The notes beneath the pieces are model-generated. The model had not been told where the DNA came from and searched no databases. It saw only the letters and a program-made list of their open reading frames with translations. A program made the translations under genes and the position numbers. Below, one piece after another: positions 9,912 to 20,434 of a stretch of 64,000 bases of DNA. Source of the DNA: Vibrio ponticus (lineage in GTDB: Bacteria; Pseudomonadota; Gammaproteobacteria; Enterobacterales; Vibrionaceae); NCBI RefSeq assembly GCF_009938225.1, contig NZ_AP019657.1:1674001-1738000 (forward strand), in the 5' to 3' direction. Position 1 is the first letter of the stretch. Every line of letters starts with the position of its first letter.

Positions 9912-10658
9912 TTAATGACCAAGAATCGCGCGAACCGCTTCTAAGTCTTCAGGCGTATCGACACCCGCAGCTGGCGCTTCACTAGCAACCGCAACGTGAA
10001 TTTTTTCACCATACCAAAGTACGCGAAGCTGCTCTAAACACTCAATTTTTTCTAGAGCACTCGGCTCCCAGTTAATGTAAGTGTTAATAAAACCTGCACG
10101 GTAAGCGTAAATACCGATGTGGCGCAGCAGTGGTTGAGCAATGGTGTTGTTATTGGCGAAATTGTCACGATCCCAAGGAATCGTTGCGCGGCTAAAGTAC
10201 ATCGCATAACCCTCTTTATCGGTCAGCACTTTCACTGCATTCGGGTTAAACACTTCCGCTTCATCGCTAATCTCAACCGCCAATGTTGCCATCGGAGCTT
10301 GGCTATTGGCTAAGTTGTCAGCCACTTGAGCAATGATTGACGGTGGGATCAATGGCTCATCACCTTGCACATTAACGATAATGTGATCATCCGCGATACC
10401 CATCACTTTGACAACTTCTGCCAAGCGTTCAGTGCCTGATTCATGATCTGGAGAGGTCATGCAAACTTGCGCGCCAAACGCTTTTGCCGCCTGCTCAACA
10501 CGCTCATCATCCGTTGCGATAATGACATTATCTGCGCCCGCTTGGATAGCCTGCTCATAAACCCACTGAATCATCGGCTTACCTGCGATATCCGCTAGCG
10601 GTTTACCCGGTAGACGCGTTGACTGGTAACGAGCGGGGATAACTACCGTAAAAGACAT
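9912..10658 (-). CDS. kdsB: 3-deoxy-manno-octulosonate cytidylyltransferase
   Basis: 248-residue CMP-Kdo synthetase. It activates Kdo with CTP for addition to lipid A in the inner core of LPS. The N terminus has the nucleotidyltransferase signature ([20 protein letters not shown]), then [11 protein letters not shown] and a C-terminal GVDTPEDLE motif, all typical. It overlaps the preceding ycaR by one base (TAATG), and ycaR overlaps lpxK, so msbA-lpxK-ycaR-kdsB form one envelope operon as in E. coli. Confidence 0.97.
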   Translation of the reverse strand: MSFTVVIPARYQSTRLPGKPLADIAGKPMIQWVYEQAIQAGADNVIIATDDERVEQAAKAFGAQVCMTSPDHESGTERLAEVVKVMGIADDHIIVNVQGDEPLIPPSIIAQVADNLANSQAPMATLAVEISDEAEVFNPNAVKVLTDKEGYAMYFSRATIPWDRDNFANNNTIAQPLLRHIGIYAYRAGFINTYINWEPSALEKIECLEQLRVLWYGEKIHVAVASEAPAAGVDTPEDLEAVRAILGH

Positions 10659-10837
10659 TATCTCCCCTCATCCATGCTCATTGTGCGTGCTTCTGGTTCA
10701 AGCAGCACAGGAATACCTTCTTTGATAGGATAGGCAAGGCGATCAGCCTTACAAATCAACTCTTGTTTATCTTTGTCATAAGTCAGTTTGCTTTTGCACA
10801 CTGGGCACGCAACGATTTCAAGCAGACGGTGATCCAT
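10658..10837 (-). CDS. ycaR: Trm112/YcaR family small protein
   Basis: 59-residue protein (ATG at 10837) beginning [18 protein letters not shown], with a CPVC pair (C11, C14), a third Cys at 29 and the KEGIPVLL segment typical of YcaR/Trm112-like proteins. It overlaps the end of lpxK by 20 bp and ends in a TAATG overlap with kdsB. In E. coli ycaR occupies the same place. Function unknown; relatives act as small partners of methyltransferases. Confidence 0.93.
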   Translation of the reverse strand: MDHRLLEIVACPVCKSKLTYDKDKQELICKADRLAYPIKEGIPVLLEPEARTMSMDEGR

Positions 10838-11825
10838 AATGTTCCTTTGTTTGTTTAATTCGTTCTAAAATGCGCTGTTCATCTTGCTGAGAAAATGACG
10901 CAGATACGGGCAAATACCACCAGTTTTCTTGCGTATAGTCAGAGCATTTTACCGCATCTTTTTCAGTCATAATAAGGTGTGTACCACGCGCAGCAAGCGC
11001 TGTTAATTGTGATACTTCGAAATCTTGGTGATCAGCAAACCCTTGGCTGTAAACTAGATCAGCACCTAGATGCTCCAAGGTGTTAAAAAATCGTGGAGGA
11101 TGACCAATACCCGCCATCGCCACTAAGCCTTTCAACTGACTTACCGGCATTTGCTCTGCGGTCTTTAAGTTGACCGCCAAGCTCGGTTGCAATGTCATCG
11201 CAACTTCATCCGCCAACGCCTTACCACCATTAGTGACAATAAAATCGACTTCCGCTAAGCGCTCTACTCCTTCACGGAGCGGTCCCAGCGGGATAAGCTG
11301 CTGATTACCAAAGCGACGTTTACCATCGACCACTGCAAACTCAATATCACGCTCTAGTGCGTAATGCTGCAAACCATCATCTGTGATGATGATATCTACA
11401 CCCAAAGGCAGCAACGCCTGTACTGCATTCGCTCGTACTGGATCGACGGCTACTGGCGCATTGGTGCGTTTATAAATCAGTTTAGGTTCATCACCACAAT
11501 GAGCTGTCGAAGTTTCAGCCCCAACAAGTAATGGGTAGCTCGGTGCTTTGGCACCATAGCCGCGAGAGACCACACCAGGCTTATAACCGAGCTCTTGAAG
11601 CTTCTCAACTAACCATATCACCACGGGTGTTTTACCATTCCCACCAGCAGTAATATTGCCCACGACAATCACCGGCACCGGTGCTCGATAGGCGATTTTC
11701 TTACCCTGCTGATAGCTTGCTCGACGAGAACGGCTAATTTTGCCAAACAGCTTACTGAGTGGCCACAATAGCGGCCACAGCAGATATTTTAATGGATGAT
11801 TCTCAAACCAGATTTTTTCAATCAC
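10818..11825 (-). CDS. lpxK: Tetraacyldisaccharide 4'-kinase LpxK
   Basis: 335-residue inner-membrane-associated kinase that phosphorylates the 4' position of tetraacyldisaccharide 1-phosphate to make lipid IVA. Motifs: N-terminal membrane-associated helix ([10 protein letters not shown]), Walker A-like [21 protein letters not shown] and the [11 protein letters not shown] motif. The start is GTG at 11825, three bases after the msbA stop, with a weak SD, which suggests translational coupling to msbA. The gene overlaps ycaR by 20 bp. Confidence 0.96.
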   Translation of the reverse strand: MIEKIWFENHPLKYLLWPLLWPLSKLFGKISRSRRASYQQGKKIAYRAPVPVIVVGNITAGGNGKTPVVIWLVEKLQELGYKPGVVSRGYGAKAPSYPLLVGAETSTAHCGDEPKLIYKRTNAPVAVDPVRANAVQALLPLGVDIIITDDGLQHYALERDIEFAVVDGKRRFGNQQLIPLGPLREGVERLAEVDFIVTNGGKALADEVAMTLQPSLAVNLKTAEQMPVSQLKGLVAMAGIGHPPRFFNTLEHLGADLVYSQGFADHQDFEVSQLTALAARGTHLIMTEKDAVKCSDYTQENWWYLPVSASFSQQDEQRILERIKQTKEHYGSPSA

Positions 11826-11828
11826 AGC

Positions 11829-13580
11829 TTAAGCACCAAATTGGATACGATGCAATTGAGAATAAGCACCATCTGCAATAGTAATTAATTCTTGGTGAGT
11901 GCCACGCTCAATAATCTCACCTTCATCAACCACTAAAATTTGGTCTGCTTTTTCAATCGTCGACAAGCGGTGAGCAATCACAAGCACAGTTTTGTCTTTT
12001 TGCAGCTCATCTAGTGCAGCTTGAATCGCTTTCTCAGATTCAGTATCCAGCGCAGAAGTCGCCTCATCGAGAATAAGCACTGGCGCATCACGCAATAGCG
12101 CACGAGCAATCGCGATACGTTGACGTTGACCGCCTGACAAACTTGCCCCATTTTCGCCAATCATAGTGTCTAAACCATCTGGCATTTTATCAATGAAGTC
12201 CATCGCATGAGCAAGTCGAGCCGCATGCTCAATTTGCTCGCGGCTGTATTTTTCAGTCGCCGCGTAGGCAATGTTATTCGCAATCGTATCGTTAAACAGA
12301 TGCACGTTTTGCGATACCAACGCGAAATGACTGCGTAAATTTGCCAAGGTGTAATCACGCACATCGTGACCATCAAGGCTAATCGACCCTGAATCTACGT
12401 CGTAGAAGCGGTTGAACAAATTAGCAATGGTACTTTTACCTGAACCAGAACGACCAACCAGAGCCAAAGTTTTACCTTGAGGAATGGTAAAAGAGACGTT
12501 ACGCAGGGCTGGTTTCTCTTTGCCTTGGTAAGTAAACGTAACATCTTTTACGTCCACAACACCTTGAATATTATTGGTTTCAAACTTACCGTTATCTTGC
12601 TCTGTTTCTAGGTCCATCAACGCAAACAAGGTTTGGCTTGCTGCCATACCGCGCTGAAAATCTGAAGTCACGTTAGTCAATGCTTTCAGTGGACGCATCA
12701 GACCAAACATCGCTGAGAACACCACGGTAAAAGTACCTGGAGTCAATGTGTCACGGATAGAGTCTACGCTAGCAAGGAACAGCACGGTTACAAGAGCAAT
12801 AGAAGCAATAAGTTGAATCACTGGGTTTGCAATAGCCTGAGCCGCGACCAGCTTCATTGACTGTTGGCGCATGCGGTTACTTACCGATTCAAAACGTACG
12901 CGTTCTACATCTTGACCACCGTAGCTTAATACCACTTTGTGACCTTTTAGCATCTGCTCTGCCGAAGAGGTTACATGCCCCATCGCATCTTGCATGTTCT
13001 TTGACACTTTTCTAAAGCGCTTAGAAACAAAACCAATCGCCCAAGCGACAATCGGAGCAACGACGATCAGAACCAATGAGAGTTCCCAACTGTTCCAGAA
13101 CATCAGCGTTAGCAGACCAATGATACTCGCCCCTTCACGAACAATACTGACTAACGCTTTACTCGTCGCGCCAGCAACTTGTTCTGAGTCATAGGTAATA
13201 CGAGAAAGCAAACCGCCTGTCGACTCTTTATCGAAGTAAGCCACAGGCATGTGCATGAATTGGGTAAAGATACTGCGACGCATCTGCATTACCACATTAC
13301 CCGAGACCCAACTTAGACAGTAAGTAGAGACAAAACCACTCAAGCCACGAACAATCATCATGCCAAAGATGATGAAAGGAAGAATTTTTAGGAAATCGGA
13401 CTCTGCATTACCAAAACCTTCGTCTAAAAGAGGCTTCAATAGAGAGACCATGTAAGTGTCAGCGATAGCGTTAATAACAAGCGCAATAACTGCCGCCGTC
13501 AAACCTAATTTGTATACGCGAATGTAAACCCACAAACGTTTAAAGGTTTGCAACGTAGTTTCATCTTGATTAAGAGACAT
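11829..13580 (-). CDS. msbA: Lipid A export ATP-binding/permease protein MsbA
   Basis: 583-residue ABC half-transporter that flips lipid A-core across the inner membrane. Six transmembrane helices fill residues about 20-310. The ATPase domain has Walker [10 protein letters not shown], the Q-loop SQNVHLF, signature LSGGQRQR, and Walker [13 protein letters not shown]. The length matches E. coli MsbA (582). It is the first gene of the msbA-lpxK-ycaR-kdsB unit and lies 33 bp after comEC on the same strand. Confidence 0.98.
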   Translation of the reverse strand: MSLNQDETTLQTFKRLWVYIRVYKLGLTAAVIALVINAIADTYMVSLLKPLLDEGFGNAESDFLKILPFIIFGMMIVRGLSGFVSTYCLSWVSGNVVMQMRRSIFTQFMHMPVAYFDKESTGGLLSRITYDSEQVAGATSKALVSIVREGASIIGLLTLMFWNSWELSLVLIVVAPIVAWAIGFVSKRFRKVSKNMQDAMGHVTSSAEQMLKGHKVVLSYGGQDVERVRFESVSNRMRQQSMKLVAAQAIANPVIQLIASIALVTVLFLASVDSIRDTLTPGTFTVVFSAMFGLMRPLKALTNVTSDFQRGMAASQTLFALMDLETEQDNGKFETNNIQGVVDVKDVTFTYQGKEKPALRNVSFTIPQGKTLALVGRSGSGKSTIANLFNRFYDVDSGSISLDGHDVRDYTLANLRSHFALVSQNVHLFNDTIANNIAYAATEKYSREQIEHAARLAHAMDFIDKMPDGLDTMIGENGASLSGGQRQRIAIARALLRDAPVLILDEATSALDTESEKAIQAALDELQKDKTVLVIAHRLSTIEKADQILVVDEGEIIERGTHQELITIADGAYSQLHRIQFGA

Positions 13581-13613
13581 AGAATTGCTTTATTCTTTTT
13601 TACAATATTCTTT

Positions 13614-15911
13614 CTATTCTACTCGCTTACGCAGCATCTGCCTATACCAAGCCTGACCTTTCAATCTGCGCATTGTGCTAACTCGGATTCCATGATCGCT
13701 GATTACGCCTAAATATTCGACAGTGACCTGACCAGCACTGCCAGTATCCAACCATTCACTACCATGTTGTTGGTAGCGCGTTTTGACTTCTTTATTGGGT
13801 AACTTCCATCGCCCCAAATAGGCCGTCGATGCAATAGCCACCTCAGCATCAACAGCTGATACAAACTGCGCAAGTGAAGAGCTTTTACTGCCATGGTGCG
13901 GCACAATAACAACATCGCTTGCCAGTGATTCAGGTTGCCTAACTAAAGTCCATTCAGCAATCGACTCGACATCTCCGGTCAATAACAAACTCTGACCGCT
14001 CACTTGATCCGAGACCCGAACCACACAGGAATGGGGATTATAGGCCCGCTTGACTACCTGCGGTGGCCACAACACCTCGAAGTTGAGTTGTTGCCACGAC
14101 CACACTCTTCCGCTGACACATTGAGACGAAGAGGATTGAGGATGGATAAAGTGCTGACTGGTGATCAGTTCTACATCGGGATAAAGATTTAACAGCGAGC
14201 GCAAACCACCAGCATGATCACTATCAAAATGGCTGATGACAATCCTATCGAGTTGTAAACCTTGGCTATTAAGAAAAGGGACGACCACACTTTTGGCGTA
14301 ACTCCCGTCTTTCCACCCTGCCCCGGTATCATAAAGTATCGCGCGTTGACCGCGACTGATCACCACCGCCAAGCCATGCCCGACATCGAGGATATTAACT
14401 TGCCAAACGTCTCGATATCGAGGAATTGCCGCAATCATAACAAGCGTCATCAGCCCAACGACGACCATTTGAGGGCGTAAAAATCGGTATAGCAACACCA
14501 AACACACGGCGCACAACAAAAAAATGGCACTTTGACTGGATATAATCAACCAGCCCAAATGGCTATACTCGGCCGCCTTCATTACTGGCAATAAACTAAA
14601 GTCCGCCAATTCAAACAGCGCTTGGCTAAACGTAGGGAATAGCTCCGAAAATGGCAATAGCAATACCGCTGCCAGTATTAACGGAATCACCCAAAAACTA
14701 AACCAAGGCACAAACAGCAAGTTATACCCCATACTGGCAAGGCTTAGACCATTGAACATGATGGCAATGATTGGGCTCATCAATAAAATAAGCGCAATTT
14801 GTGAGATGATGACTTGCCGCCACTTCGCTTGAACAGAGCTTGCGGTAGAGATAATAAAAAATACCACGGCCACGGCAAAAATAGAGAGATAGAAACTGTG
14901 AGAGTACACGGCAAATGGGTCATAAAGAAGTAACCCCGCAACCATTAGCAGCCACTTGAATCGATAGCTGGTATGTATTTGTAGCGTACGTAATACCAGT
15001 AAAATAAGTAACAGAATCAAAGCTCGCTGAGTAGTAATAGAAAATCCAGCTAACCAAGCATAACCTACGGCGAGAAGCATGCCGCATAAAGGTAGTAGCC
15101 AGACTTGATTCACCCCTGCGCGAGAAAATTGGAACGCCACCCACCAAGCAAAACCAAACGCGACACCAATATGTAAACCCGATATCGCCACCAAATGACT
15201 GAGCCCACTTTGCTGCAACTGCTGCCACGTTTGCGGCGATAGATAAGCACGCTCACCAAAACCCAATGCAATCAATAGACCTTGGTTGGCATAAGAGTGA
15301 GTAAGCAAAAGAGCACGTGAAAAAAGTGATTGGCGAATAGAACCGTAACTGCGTACCAAAATGGCACTTTTCGCTTTTATCACTCCACTTGCTATTACTC
15401 GCTGGCTAATCGCGTATTTTTCGCGATCAAAACCAACCTGATTCAACACGCCAATAATGGGTTTTAGTTTAATTCTAGCGGTAACTTGATCATCCAATTC
15501 CAATACAAATGGGGCATTTAAATAGATCTTGGGGCGCGAAAAATAATCTAATTCCTTACCATTAATACGCTTAATCGTCACCACCCCTTGAAAGCCACGA
15601 TTTATTGGTTTAAAAAGACTGTCAACTTCGGCATTTATGGTAAAATCCGAACCGGCACTGAACAGGGTGTTCATTTGGTGGTGGAGTTGATTTACGCTCA
15701 CTGTAACTAAAAACAGCGCAGCCATCACCCCGCATCCCCATCTAAGCCATCTAAACTTAAAGCAAAGCAAGAGCCCAATAAGGCATGGAACTGACCAAAA
15801 CCACTCTGGCATTCGCGTCCAATAAGGAGTGGTTATGATGAGTATTGCGAACGACGACAACGTCCAATAATTAATAAAGAGAGTCATATCCCCGATGCCA
15901 AGAAAATTCAT
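13614..15911 (-). CDS. comEC: ComEC/Rec2-family DNA uptake channel
   Basis: 765-residue multi-spanning inner-membrane protein that moves single-stranded DNA into the cytoplasm during natural transformation. Order: N-terminal helices and DUF4131 region, the Competence domain with many helices (conserved GLSHLVAISGLHIG), then a metallo-beta-lactamase-like domain (NILDVGHGLAVV, SHFDSDHAGG, VPHHGSKSSS). Vibrio is naturally competent on chitin, so this fits. The start is uncertain: ATG 15911 overlaps the divergent gene by 17 bp; ATG 15887 would avoid overlap and trims 8 residues. It sits upstream of msbA, like ycaI in E. coli. Confidence 0.94.
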   Translation of the reverse strand: MNFLGIGDMTLFINYWTLSSFAILIITTPYWTRMPEWFWSVPCLIGLLLCFKFRWLRWGCGVMAALFLVTVSVNQLHHQMNTLFSAGSDFTINAEVDSLFKPINRGFQGVVTIKRINGKELDYFSRPKIYLNAPFVLELDDQVTARIKLKPIIGVLNQVGFDREKYAISQRVIASGVIKAKSAILVRSYGSIRQSLFSRALLLTHSYANQGLLIALGFGERAYLSPQTWQQLQQSGLSHLVAISGLHIGVAFGFAWWVAFQFSRAGVNQVWLLPLCGMLLAVGYAWLAGFSITTQRALILLLILLVLRTLQIHTSYRFKWLLMVAGLLLYDPFAVYSHSFYLSIFAVAVVFFIISTASSVQAKWRQVIISQIALILLMSPIIAIMFNGLSLASMGYNLLFVPWFSFWVIPLILAAVLLLPFSELFPTFSQALFELADFSLLPVMKAAEYSHLGWLIISSQSAIFLLCAVCLVLLYRFLRPQMVVVGLMTLVMIAAIPRYRDVWQVNILDVGHGLAVVISRGQRAILYDTGAGWKDGSYAKSVVVPFLNSQGLQLDRIVISHFDSDHAGGLRSLLNLYPDVELITSQHFIHPQSSSSQCVSGRVWSWQQLNFEVLWPPQVVKRAYNPHSCVVRVSDQVSGQSLLLTGDVESIAEWTLVRQPESLASDVVIVPHHGSKSSSLAQFVSAVDAEVAIASTAYLGRWKLPNKEVKTRYQQHGSEWLDTGSAGQVTVEYLGVISDHGIRVSTMRRLKGQAWYRQMLRKRVE

Positions 15912-16413
15912 AAAACGCTTTATGCCTGACCACGAAGTGATTAAGCGTCAAAAGGCACTAAAGGTTTTTGGCAATGTGCTTTATAACCCAAACCTATGGT
16001 GTCTGAACCGACGTTCAGCAGCTGGGGCATTCGCAGTTGGCTTGTTTATGGCATTTGTTCCACTACCAAGCCAAATGATCATGTCTGCAGGTCTGGCTAT
16101 TCTGTGTGGTGTAAATCTGCCGCTATCTGTCGCACTTGTTTGGGTCAGCAACCCTATTACCATGCCAGTGCTGTTCTACTTCGCCTATAAGATTGGCGCT
16201 TGGGTAATGCATGTCCCACCCCAACCTTTTCACTTTGAACTGTCTTGGGACTTTATCCTGCACCAAATGAGCACCATTGGTCCTCCGTTCTTGTTAGGCT
16301 GTATGATTTGTGGTGTGACTTCTGCCATGCTTGGCTACTTCGGTATTAAAGGTCTTTGGCGCTACTCAGTTGTTCGCAGTTGGCAAAAACGCCGCAGTCG
16401 CTTCTCTCGCTAA
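15895..16413 (+). CDS. DUF2062 membrane protein
   Basis: 172-residue protein of the DUF2062 family. The N terminus is basic (MPRKFIKRFMPDHEVIKRQK), followed by two or three hydrophobic segments (AGAFAVGLFMAFVPLPSQM, WVSNPITMPVLFYFAYKIG, PFLLGCMICGVTSAML). The NPITMPVLF motif is characteristic. Function unknown. It is divergent from comEC with essentially no intergenic space, so the two promoters must lie inside each other's coding regions or overlap. It is followed by a strong terminator. Confidence 0.9.
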   Translation: MPRKFIKRFMPDHEVIKRQKALKVFGNVLYNPNLWCLNRRSAAGAFAVGLFMAFVPLPSQMIMSAGLAILCGVNLPLSVALVWVSNPITMPVLFYFAYKIGAWVMHVPPQPFHFELSWDFILHQMSTIGPPFLLGCMICGVTSAMLGYFGIKGLWRYSVVRSWQKRRSRFSR

Positions 16414-16515
16414 ACGACGTTCACAATAAAGGGCGAGGCTTTGAACTGCCAATGGCGATAGTTAAATTTAACTGCCACTCGTAATAAAGAGAAAACCCGT
16501 TGAACGACAAGCATT

Positions 16516-16542
16516 AAAAAAGGACCATCCGGTCCTTTTTTG
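16516..16542. terminator. Bidirectional terminator between DUF2062 gene and lolE
   Basis: AGGACC (16521-16526) pairs with GGTCCT (16531-16536) with an ATCC loop, A-run before and T-run after. It can end both convergent units. Confidence 0.85.
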
Positions 16543-16567
16543 TTTTTCTGCATCTTATGCGGCAAGA

Positions 16568-17812
16568 TTACTTAGCGCTAAGTACCGCTGCTGGGTTTAG
16601 CTGACTGGCTCGAGAAGCCGGATACCAAGTTGCTAACAGACTCAAGACGATTGCGGTTATGGATACAAGTGCCACATCGCTGAACATAACCTGAGAGGGA
16701 AGGAAATCGACAAAGTAAATGTCACCAGACAAAAACTTATGATCAATTAAAGTCTCTAGTCCTTTGATTAAACTGGTCAAGTTAAGTGCAACTAATACGC
16801 CAATTAGGCTACCCACTACACTCCCTAGCACTCCAGAAAATACCCCTTGCCAGACAAAGATGCGTTTGACTAACCCATCCGTTGCCCCCATGGTGCGCAA
16901 AATCGCGATTTCTGCGGCGCGGTCTTTTACTGCCATCATTAGCGTTGAAACAATATTAAAACTCGCAACGCCGATAACGAGCACCATAACAAGGTACATA
17001 ATCGTACGAACTAATTGGATATCTCGATATAAGAAACCATACTTCTGTTGCCAACTGCGCAGATAAACATATTCGTTAAGAGTATTACCCACTTCTCTGA
17101 CGATATTTCTTGCATCGAGCACGTCGGTCACTTTGACCGCAACGCCAGTCACACCATTGCCGATTTTGGCGTAGCTCTGCGCATCTTGCAGAGGAACTAG
17201 CGCTAAATTATGGTCGATCTGCCCATTGAGTTTCAGTAAACCTGCGACTTGGACACGCACGCGTTTTGGTGTTTGAACTTGGCTAGTATTACCGGTCGAG
17301 GGAATCATCAAGGTGATATAGTCGCCTTGCTTAGCTTTAAGCAAATCAGCCACACCTTGTCCTAAAATGACTTGCTTTTCGCCAGCACGGAAATTTTTCC
17401 AACTGTCAGCATCAATAAATTGAGCGAGATTTGAAACGGCTGATTCTTTTGTCGGATCAACACCTTTCACTTCAATCGCTTTAAGTTGCTGACCTCGCTC
17501 AGCCAATGCGGTCAATTTAACATACGGAGCGGCAGCTTCAATTTTCGGATGCTGTTCAACATGCTCAATCATCCCTTGCCAAGTATCAATCGGTCCTCGA
17601 ACGCCTTCAAACTCACCATGTGCGATCACCGACAGAACGCGGTTTTTCAACTCGCGTTCAAAGCCATTCATTGCAGACAAGCCAATAATGATCACCGCAA
17701 CGCCGACAGCAATACCGATCGTCGAAGATAATGAGATAAAAGAGACCATCTTATTGCGCTGTTTTGCGCGACTAAATCTGCCGCCAATAAATAGCGAAAG
17801 TGAAGAAAACAC
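16568..17812 (-). CDS. lolE: Lipoprotein-releasing ABC permease LolE
   Basis: 414-residue membrane subunit of LolCDE, which extracts outer-membrane lipoproteins from the inner membrane and gives them to LolA. Topology: one N-terminal helix (about 25-48, following RAKQRNKMVSFISLS), a large periplasmic domain, and three C-terminal helices including the conserved LVIGVASFNIVSTL and YPASRASQLNPA. The GTG start overlaps the lolD stop (TAGTG), preceded by GGAGG. Last gene of lolC-lolD-lolE. Confidence 0.96.
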   Translation of the reverse strand: MFSSLSLFIGGRFSRAKQRNKMVSFISLSSTIGIAVGVAVIIIGLSAMNGFERELKNRVLSVIAHGEFEGVRGPIDTWQGMIEHVEQHPKIEAAAPYVKLTALAERGQQLKAIEVKGVDPTKESAVSNLAQFIDADSWKNFRAGEKQVILGQGVADLLKAKQGDYITLMIPSTGNTSQVQTPKRVRVQVAGLLKLNGQIDHNLALVPLQDAQSYAKIGNGVTGVAVKVTDVLDARNIVREVGNTLNEYVYLRSWQQKYGFLYRDIQLVRTIMYLVMVLVIGVASFNIVSTLMMAVKDRAAEIAILRTMGATDGLVKRIFVWQGVFSGVLGSVVGSLIGVLVALNLTSLIKGLETLIDHKFLSGDIYFVDFLPSQVMFSDVALVSITAIVLSLLATWYPASRASQLNPAAVLSAK

Positions 17813-18498
17813 TAAGCTCCCTCCACATTAACCAAGAGCCCGTCTTGCATGTGCAATTGACGATCCATTTTCGCAGCCAATTCGCCGTCATGCGTGACCA
17901 CTAAAAATGCAGTGCCCGACTCTCGATTTAACTCGCGCATCAAGTCGTAAATAGCCAGTGCAGTTTTGTGGTCGAGGTTACCCGTTGGCTCATCTGCCAG
18001 CACTAAATCAGGGCTGTTGACCAAGGCACGTGCTATCGCAACACGTTGACGTTCACCACCGGACAACTCGGAAGGACGATGATCTATACGATGTGATAAG
18101 CCCACTTTATCTAATAGTGCCTGCGCTTTCTGTTTCGCTTCGTTCACCTTCATCCCGCCAATCAATAGCGGCATCGCAACATTCTCTAGTGCACTAAAAT
18201 CCGCCAGCAAATGGTGAAACTGGTAAACAAAACCTAAGTGACGATTACGCAATTTTGCTTGCTTATTAGAACTCAGCTTGGAAAGCTCCTGCCCTAAAAA
18301 CGTCACTTGACCAGAAGTCGCATCATCTAGTGCCCCCAGCACATGCAAGAGCGTACTTTTTCCCGATCCTGACGTACCAATTATCGAAGCAAGCTCACCA
18401 CGCTTCAATTCAAAGCTGACGCCTTTGAGTACTTGAGTATCCAGCGCGCCCTCATGGTAAGTTTTGGTCACATCACGACACTGTAGAAGATCACTCAT
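17812..18498 (-). CDS. lolD: Lipoprotein-releasing system ATP-binding protein LolD
   Basis: 228-residue ABC ATPase driving LolCDE. Walker [10 protein letters not shown], signature LSGGERQR, Walker [12 protein letters not shown] and an H-loop VVTHD are all present. It overlaps lolC by 8 bp and lolE by 1 bp, so the three genes are translationally coupled. Confidence 0.97.
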   Translation of the reverse strand: MSDLLQCRDVTKTYHEGALDTQVLKGVSFELKRGELASIIGTSGSGKSTLLHVLGALDDATSGQVTFLGQELSKLSSNKQAKLRNRHLGFVYQFHHLLADFSALENVAMPLLIGGMKVNEAKQKAQALLDKVGLSHRIDHRPSELSGGERQRVAIARALVNSPDLVLADEPTGNLDHKTALAIYDLMRELNRESGTAFLVVTHDGELAAKMDRQLHMQDGLLVNVEGA

Positions 18499-19699
18499 AT
18501 CTTAACGCCTCAGCAGGTTTTACAGACGATGCTCGATAAGAAGGAAACAGAGTTGCCAGTAGGCTGAGCATCACAGCCAAAGTTACGACAACTAAAATTT
18601 GTACCGGATTAATCACCACTGGCAATGAGCCACCAACCGAGAACAATGCAATACCCGCACTCTCAAGTAGGCTATTGAGGTTGTTCGCCAGAAGTACGCC
18701 AAGCAGACCACCGATCAGCGCACCGACAATGCCGCTGCTCGCACCTTGCACCATAAAAATGCTCATCACTTGTCGATCGGTCATCCCTTGTGTTTTAAGG
18801 ATTGCCACTTCGGCTTGCTTCTCCATTACCACCATGATCAATGCTGAAATAATATTAAACGCCGCAACCCCCACAATAAGACCTAGCATGAGCCCCATCA
18901 TGTTCTTTTCCATACGTACAGCTTGGAATAGCTCACCACGTTGATCGCGCCAATCTTGCCATTTCCACCCTTGTGGTAATGGTTGTTGACTCAACTCGCC
19001 GACCACAAATGGGTCGTTGAAAAATAAGCGCCACCCAGTCATGGTTTGCTGATTAAAGCGCATCAATCTTGCTGCATCATCAATGTGAGTCAGCATTAAC
19101 TGTCCATCAACATCAGAACCCGTATTATAAATGCCTGCCACGGTAAAGATTCGCTGGCTAGGAATACGACCCAACGGCGTAAATTGGCTTGCACTGGTAA
19201 CCATCAAACGCACTTTGTCACCCGGTCCGATATCCATCGAGCGAGCCAGGGTGCTACCAACAAAGACTTGATAAGCACCAGACTTTAGCTGTGATAGACG
19301 ACCTGCAATCACATAGTTTTCAACTGGATCGTGGTCACTCGGTTTAATACCAATCAGCAAACCGGCACTCAGCTGTTTCGCGCTTTGAATCACTGCCTCA
19401 CCTTGCACGATCGGCTCTGGGTGCGCGGCAGTCGACATCGCCTCGATAAACTCAGGAGCTTGTTCGCTACGTGGTGTTTTACCATCATGTTGAGAGACTA
19501 TCGCTTGAGGAAGCACGCCTAATATGCGCCCTTTTAATTGCGCCTCGAAACCATTCATCACTGAGAGAACAGTGATCAGAGACATCACACCAATAGTGAT
19601 GCCAGCAGTCGACATATAAGAGACGAATCGGCTGAACCTATCACCGGAGCGCCCTCGAAGGTAACGCAAGCCGATAAAGGTCGACACTGGATGAAACAT
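18491..19699 (-). CDS. lolC: Lipoprotein-releasing ABC permease LolC
   Basis: Membrane subunit of LolCDE and the one expected to recruit LolA. 402 residues from the ATG at 19699 ([20 protein letters not shown]), which matches the E. coli LolC N terminus (MYQPVALFIGLRY). An in-frame start four codons upstream is less likely. One N-terminal helix, a periplasmic domain and three C-terminal helices. First gene of the lol operon; its promoter lies in the 165-bp gap shared with the divergent PilZ gene. Confidence 0.95.
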   Translation of the reverse strand: MFHPVSTFIGLRYLRGRSGDRFSRFVSYMSTAGITIGVMSLITVLSVMNGFEAQLKGRILGVLPQAIVSQHDGKTPRSEQAPEFIEAMSTAAHPEPIVQGEAVIQSAKQLSAGLLIGIKPSDHDPVENYVIAGRLSQLKSGAYQVFVGSTLARSMDIGPGDKVRLMVTSASQFTPLGRIPSQRIFTVAGIYNTGSDVDGQLMLTHIDDAARLMRFNQQTMTGWRLFFNDPFVVGELSQQPLPQGWKWQDWRDQRGELFQAVRMEKNMMGLMLGLIVGVAAFNIISALIMVVMEKQAEVAILKTQGMTDRQVMSIFMVQGASSGIVGALIGGLLGVLLANNLNSLLESAGIALFSVGGSLPVVINPVQILVVVTLAVMLSLLATLFPSYRASSVKPAEALRYE

Positions 19700-19863
19700 A
19701 AAATAAACCAAAACCTAATAATGGCGAATACTGTAACGATTAATTCAGATAGCTGATAGCCCTAAATTGCTATTTCGCGGTTAAAATTAGTAATTAACAA
19801 TGACATACCTTGATTAGTTGCTGTGTATGACGATAATCAGAACATCAACAAAAGGAAAAGTTC

Positions 19864-20430
19864 ATGTCCGACCAAGAATACTTTACTGTTCATCACCATA
19901 TGACCGTCAATGTCGAACCCTTGGCTGACGATTTTGCTTATCCCACTTTTGACCAATTTGCAGACGAAATTCCTGCTCCTTTTTTAGTTGCAAGTGAGTT
20001 TAGCTCACTCGACCAACTGAACGACGCCGCACGCGCAGAGCTGAAATCAAATGATTTCAAGCATGTCATTGCCCTACTTGATACTCAAAATGCCAAACTC
20101 AATCTTCTGCTAACCTTTATGTTATCGCAGCAAGATGATCCAAGTTACCGCCACCAAACCATTACATTTGGTGCAAGTCAGTTTAGCTACCATGCAAATC
20201 AAGCACTAGAGGTGGGGACAAAGGTACGTGCTAAACTGTTTCTTGACCACCCAGCAGCGGCAATATACTGCTATGGCGCCGTATTTAGCTGTACTGCTGA
20301 AGATGAGCAATTTACCATTACAGTAAAATATGATCTCTTACGCGACTTGGACCAAGATCTGCTCATCAAAGCAGCTCTTTATCAACAACAGAAACTTCTG
20401 CGCCAGCGCTCTCTGAATCGCGATAAATAA
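19864..20430 (+). CDS. PilZ-domain protein, degenerate (PlzB-like)
   Basis: 188-residue cytoplasmic protein with a good SD (AAAGGAAAAG) before ATG 19864. Residues 115-185 resemble a PilZ beta-barrel, but I find neither the RxxxR nor the (D/N)xSxxG motif needed to bind cyclic di-GMP. The place, between lolC and mfd, is that of the V. cholerae plzB gene as I recall it, whose product is also a degenerate PilZ. It ends 4 bp before mfd and is probably co-transcribed with it. Function unknown. Confidence 0.7.
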   Translation: MSDQEYFTVHHHMTVNVEPLADDFAYPTFDQFADEIPAPFLVASEFSSLDQLNDAARAELKSNDFKHVIALLDTQNAKLNLLLTFMLSQQDDPSYRHQTITFGASQFSYHANQALEVGTKVRAKLFLDHPAAAIYCYGAVFSCTAEDEQFTITVKYDLLRDLDQDLLIKAALYQQQKLLRQRSLNRDK

Positions 20431-20434
20431 AAAC

